NCBI RefSeq assembly: GCF_030269925.1
Contig: NC_085119.1
Location: 10,329,001-10,393,000 of the forward strand
DNA from: Bombyx mori
Taxonomy: Eukaryota > Arthropoda > Insecta > Lepidoptera > Bombycidae
Length of the DNA stretch: 64,000 nt
Direction of reading: 5' to 3'
The translations under genes and the position numbers were made by a program. A model generated the notes under the pieces. That model saw only the letters and a list, made by a program, of their open reading frames with translations, did no database searches and was not told the DNA's origin. Below, piece by piece: positions 57,201 through 63,200 of the stretch (position 1 is its first letter; each line of letters starts with the position of its first letter).

Positions 57201-60200
57201 CAGTGACCGATTGCGATATTTCTTTGTAGCGTCCATTTTTCTGGTGACGTAATTTTCTACAATTTGTCCTGTATTGTGCAGTTATAATAATTCGACATTT
57301 AAGTTAATGCTGAACCCTAATTTTATGTTCGCTTAGTTGTACGACGCTCTTGATTTACTTCTGCGTCTTTAAACCCTTACATTCACTTATTCTTTACGTC
57401 CCTTCATAAAGCTTAACAATTGAATTCAACGTTGAAATTTCAGCGGCTCTTTCATTATTCTATGAATTTATTAGTGTATATCTCATTAATATATTCTACC
57501 GTTATGTAAAGGTATGAATACAAAATTTAAGCGTGCTCACTATGAATGAAACGAACTTATTTATAGCACTTTTATATTTTACTGTACTTGTCTCAATAAA
57601 CACCCTCGAAAATGAACTGCGAGAGGTGCTTTCAAAGGCTTATTAGGCATAAATGAAGGCGAAAATATAAGTTTAGTTGCTAACATGAATAATATCCAAT
57701 GTATCATACTTTCTATCGTATTTTAATTATCTCAAGGTATATAAGACTTATTAAAATTTAAAATCAACTAATCTATATTTTCACTTTCGAAAAGTCGATG
57801 TTTGATGTCAGTTGGATAGAAGCTTGCATGTGCGATGTGATTTAATTAATAAAAGTTTTCATACAAAAGTTATAAATTGCAAACGTGATCCCGCATGTTT
57901 CCTTCAAATATTGTATAGATTGATAGAACAGTACAACTGTATATTTAGTTAGAGGTTAAACAAATTTCTTCCATTAACTTAGGTTAATTCGGTAAATGAT
58001 ACTTTTTAAGAATCTCATACTCTAGTAAGTAAAAAATTAAAAATTAGCACAATTTTACTATCAATGTCTGATCTAATAAAACACAGTATTAAAATAATTG
58101 GTGTTCAACACATGACATTCATACGGATTACATGCTTAATTTATGGAATGTGACTAAATGTAAGATCTCCTACGAATTTACAATTTATGAAAAGATTTGA
58201 GGCTTTAAGCTGACAATGCATGCTCATTATAAATGATTTTTTTTAAAAGTAATTATTATGGTTTGTTATTATTATAGTGAGTGCATGCTGTTGTGCCTAT
58301 TTTATTATTCATGAAGAAAATCAAAATACACCGATTTGAAATGACGATAAAATTGTATGAGATTACAAAACTTTTGTTCGGAATTCATGTATTCCATTGT
58401 GATGCCATTAAAAAAAACTTCAATGCTTTTATAAAATTCCTTTTATATAAAAAAGGAACATATTTTGTTACGTTTGTGTTAAATTTACATTTAATCGAAA
58501 ATCGATTGTCATTGAGAACTTTTTACAGTCTATTTATTTGTTGTTATTTATTACATCAGTATTTACTCATTGACTCACTTGAAAAAATCTAGGGATGTTC
58601 TTATTAAATATTTAAATATTTGTCTTTCTAATAAAGAGACATTTCGTTAGAATAGGTAGACTGAACAGCTTTGCAAATAACACATCCCTAAATTTCAATA
58701 ATAAAAACAATAGAACATTCGGCATAATTATTAAACGTTCGAAAAACTTGCTTCATAAATGTTATACTCGTAGTTAGTTGAATAAATATAGTTTTGTTTG
58801 CCACGTAACGAATGTACTAAAAGTGCATGTTTATTGAAATTGCATGTATTACTATGAAACTATCCTGTGCATAGTGCAGCTGTTTTTAATTTAGTATCTG
58901 CTTGAATTAAATTTAACACGGCAAGTTATACTCGTCGTTCCAAAAGTAGGTAACAAAGTACCTTTAATATAAGTTAATCTGTTGTAATTTAAATAATTAT
59001 ATTATTTACATATGTTAGATTTTTTTTATTTACTTAAATTGAAATAAAAAATAATATTTTAAATGTGTTTTTTGAATGTCCACCTATTATAAGTTTTTCC
59101 GTGGAAATATAAGCAAGTTTCGTGCAATCGGAAATGATAAGAAGTCATCGTACGAACTGATAATTCACTAAAAATAAGTAGCAAGAAAGGTATTTATTAC
59201 GTATTTTAATTTTATCAAACTAGCTTTTAGCCTTCCATTTCTATATTTTTACTGTCTATAATTTTCCGATTGCTCAAATCTTGTGCTTTAAGATTTATTG
59301 CACTACAATTGCTTTGAACGCTTGCTTTATGTGCTTTCATTGTAAAATTTGTGGAATAAAAACAAACGCCAAATGAAATATTGATCTTCCAGAACGAACA
59401 GTCTAAAGCGAATAAAAAATGCGAAATGGCAAGTGAAAGACTGTCCGCCAGAGTTGTTGCTCGGAGACTTCAGCAGACGGTTGTCTACTGAAGTCACGCC
59501 TGCAGCCATTGCACAGAATAACAGGACATTTGTGGAGAAACTCCTTAAGGTATGAACTATAGGAAGGGTGTTACATATACGCAAACTTCAGTTGAATTGG
59601 GCAGGCAATTTATTAGGTACTGAGCTTACAGCGCTGATAACACCATCTCAACCGCGAAACAGTAACGCGTTCCGGTTTAAGTTAAAAAACGTACAGCCTT
59701 TATACATTCAAATATAATTAAGACTGACTTCGTGTCTGAAAGCGGGTGACGGCATTCACGTTGTGATGTTCATACACAGATAACTTTTTTTTCCTATCTA
59801 TTCTAGTAACCTCAAGGGGTTATTCTAAATTCACCGAGCTAGTAGGTAAGCTAACAGGGCTCAAATTGGGAATGTTGCTAACATTGGCCCTAGCAAGAGC
59901 AGTGCTTCACAGAATCTATCACCGGATCGCAAGCGCGACCCACTGAGAAGATCCGGCGAGCAACTCAGTGGGTTGTATCTATGGGTTAATTTACTCGTCG
60001 AGCCCTTCGTCGCAAGCAACGGGTTCGGCGTGGACGGTGATCGGTACTTACCCTCAAGCACCCACCTAAAAGTACCGTTAATGGTTCTGGAGGATCTGTA
60101 ATGACGTGTTTAGGGCGACGTCGACTGTTTACCATTCGATCCTCAGGATCGGGTATGTAATTACCGGCGGCCACGACAAGAGGGTTTTCATGTCGTGCCG

Positions 60201-63200
60201 CCTTCTCAAAGTGGCGCCACAAATAACACGTGGAGTACACCCCACCTGTTCTTACCCCCCATCTACCCCCCCCCCCCCCCCCACTACCAAACCCGTTTAA
60301 GCGATAAAAATGTCTAAAAAGAGTCAGCTTACCGATTTTATTATAAAAACTTAATAGTACTGAACTCAGATTGAGTGCTGAAGCAACAGGTAGTGGGTTA
60401 TTTTCCGCATTCTGTCTCTGCATTGCTGAAGTCCATGGGCGACGATAACTACTCACCATCAGGTGAGCCGTATAATCATATGCCTAAAAGAGCAATAGTT
60501 CGGGCAGTAATGGTTAAAAAAATCTTATGGTATCCCTTCTATTAATTGGATACTGGGTCCCGTGGATTGCGTAACGACATTCGCTCAGAATCCGATTCAA
60601 ACATTTACATGAAATTGGAAGGCAGGGTTGCTTTGCGTCACTTTAGCTAGAAGTCGGTGTCTATACGTGCAGGCTCTCTCTCACAAGCCTTGAATTTTAT
60701 CAAAATACTATGCCTTTTGGCGGAGTGAAAGTTCGAGGTGGAATATAACAATTTGTATTAAATTATCCTAATTCTCATAAACACTATCTACTCACATTGA
60801 GCATACAATTAATATTTTACGCTTTGGAGGGCAGTCGAGTTCATGGTTCGCCTGACATTAAATGGTTACCAGAACAGTTAGTTACACGTCTTACTTACGT
60901 AATAAGTTTTACAGTAATTAATTTTCCTGAATAAAATTAAGGCCCTTCTAAAAAATGTAATACATCAATAGTATTTATTTATTAGTTGCCCCAAAAACTG
61001 GCTATCTTACGATCTGAATTTTGACAGGAATGTAAGAGCAAAACAAAACGAATGCTATTGGAGAAGATGGGTACAGAAGAGTCTAACTTAGGCTTCGGGA
61101 GCGAAGTGTCAATTACTGGTGTCGAGGAAAGCACTATGATTGCGTCCCTGTGTGATTTATTAGAACGACTGTGGTCACATGGCCTACAACACAAAATGGG
61201 AAAGTCAGCGCTCTGGATGCATCTCATTAACTACCAAGAGCTGGAACAATGCAGCAATTCAACTAAACCTATCGATCCCAATTATCTAACACCAGGTAAG
61301 CCAATTTTTCAAATAATTTTATCCTTAACTAGCTGACCCGGCATAATTCGTAGTGCCTCAATCGATAAATAAAATACCTAAACTTTTGTATAAAATAAAT
61401 TTAAAACAAACAAAAGGAATCTGTCCGACGGGGGACACATCAAAGGGAAAACAAAATAGTTATTTTTATTTAATTCCGAGCACTTTTATATTTATCTAAA
61501 CCAAAATTATCCAAATCGGTTCAGCTGATCTCGAGTTTTAGCGAGACTAACGAACAGCAATTCATTTTTATATATATAGATAAAAATCAGAGAGAGAGAG
61601 ATAACAATCACAGCATACAGAAATTTATCACCACACTTATGTACATCATTTTATTACTGGTGATAGGGCTTCTTGTTAGTCCGCACGAGTAGGTACCACC
61701 ACCCTGCCTGTTTCTGCCGTGAAGCAGTAAAGCATGTGAGCTTACGATATAAAATTATTTCAAGACATACTTTAGGTAATTATGTTATTTTTATTCGTGA
61801 CTGAGCGTATTATAGCTATTATTGTATTTTATTAACAATGGTTTTATTTCAATTATTTGATTATTTAAAATAAAAAAGAATCATAGTTTGGTTTAGTACT
61901 TGTCTTATATCGTACTTACCAAGGATTTGTGTCTTTTGGAACATGCAGCATTAGCTTGGTGTGTACTACGGAAACGTCTTGACTGTAAGTATTATATTTT
62001 TCGATAGCAAAATGGATAGATACTATGAGAGCAATGATGTATTTAATTTTGTATTGACGATAAAAGTTTTGAAGTGTGCAGTAAACTTGATATGTGAATA
62101 TTTTATTCAGATGTTATATATTATTATACAAACATAAATCTACAATCTACTATCTTTTACGGATGTTCCGTTATAACTACTGAACCATGCATCCGATTGA
62201 CTTGAAACTTGGTATCCATGTAGAAAATACATGTACTTAATGGATAGGCTAATATTTATGTGAGTGTGTCCCTAATAATAATGACAATAAATAATACCTA
62301 AAGTTAATTTTAAATGCCCGAAGCGAAGCGGGCGAGTACGGCTAATCATTTTTAAAACCAAAATTACGAAGAACAAAATCACCGACATACTTTGTATTAT
62401 TTTTGCTGCTATCTTTTTGATCTATCTTAAGGGTACTTTTTTATGATATGACAATGATAAGGGAGTCCGTTTTTTTTTTGTTCAGACTTATCATCGGTTG
62501 GAGCGGAAGTTGAAGCTCAACAAGCAGCCAGTGTGAGTCCGCGATCACGGGACAGCTCCCGCGGCGGATCCCGCGATAGCTCTCGGGACCGTCTGAGTAA
62601 TTCAGGAACCCTAGAACGCAAATCGACTCAGCCCGTTAATCCTTTGCGGCCCTTGCCCGAGAGCTTGACCTTTGATATGAGGTCAGCAACGAAAAACAGA
62701 CATTAATATTTACTTTTGCCATCTTAAGGCCATTACCGTTTTAATTCGTCGCGGCCTAAAGGTTAAGGCGTTCGGTGCATTCATAGCGATACGGCTGTGC
62801 CGGTGTTCGAATCCCACAGGCAGACACCAATTTTTCTAATGAAATACGTACTTAATAAATGTTCACGAATGACTTCCACGGTGAAGGAATAATAACATCG
62901 TTTAATAAAAAGGAAAAACGCAAAAATGTAACTTGTATAATTGCGTGAAGCAGTAATGCGTTTCGGTTTGAAGAGTGTGGCGGTACTGTAAAACTAAAGC
63001 CTTCATCAAACAGAACGCTTAATTAGCGCGCGTCAGAGCGCTAAATTACATTCCCGATCCTGCGGACAGAATGGAAAACAGTCGACGTCGCCCAAAACAC
63101 GTCATCTCGGATCCTCCCGATCCACTAACGGTGCTTCTAGGTACTTCAAGCACCGGTCACCGTTCTCGTCGAACCCGTCGCTTGCGACGAAGGGCTCGAC

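Noticed and set aside
60106..60459. Glycine/proline-rich frames around the 17-C run
   Set aside because: Produced by the C homopolymer and by retroposon sequence; no conserved domain.
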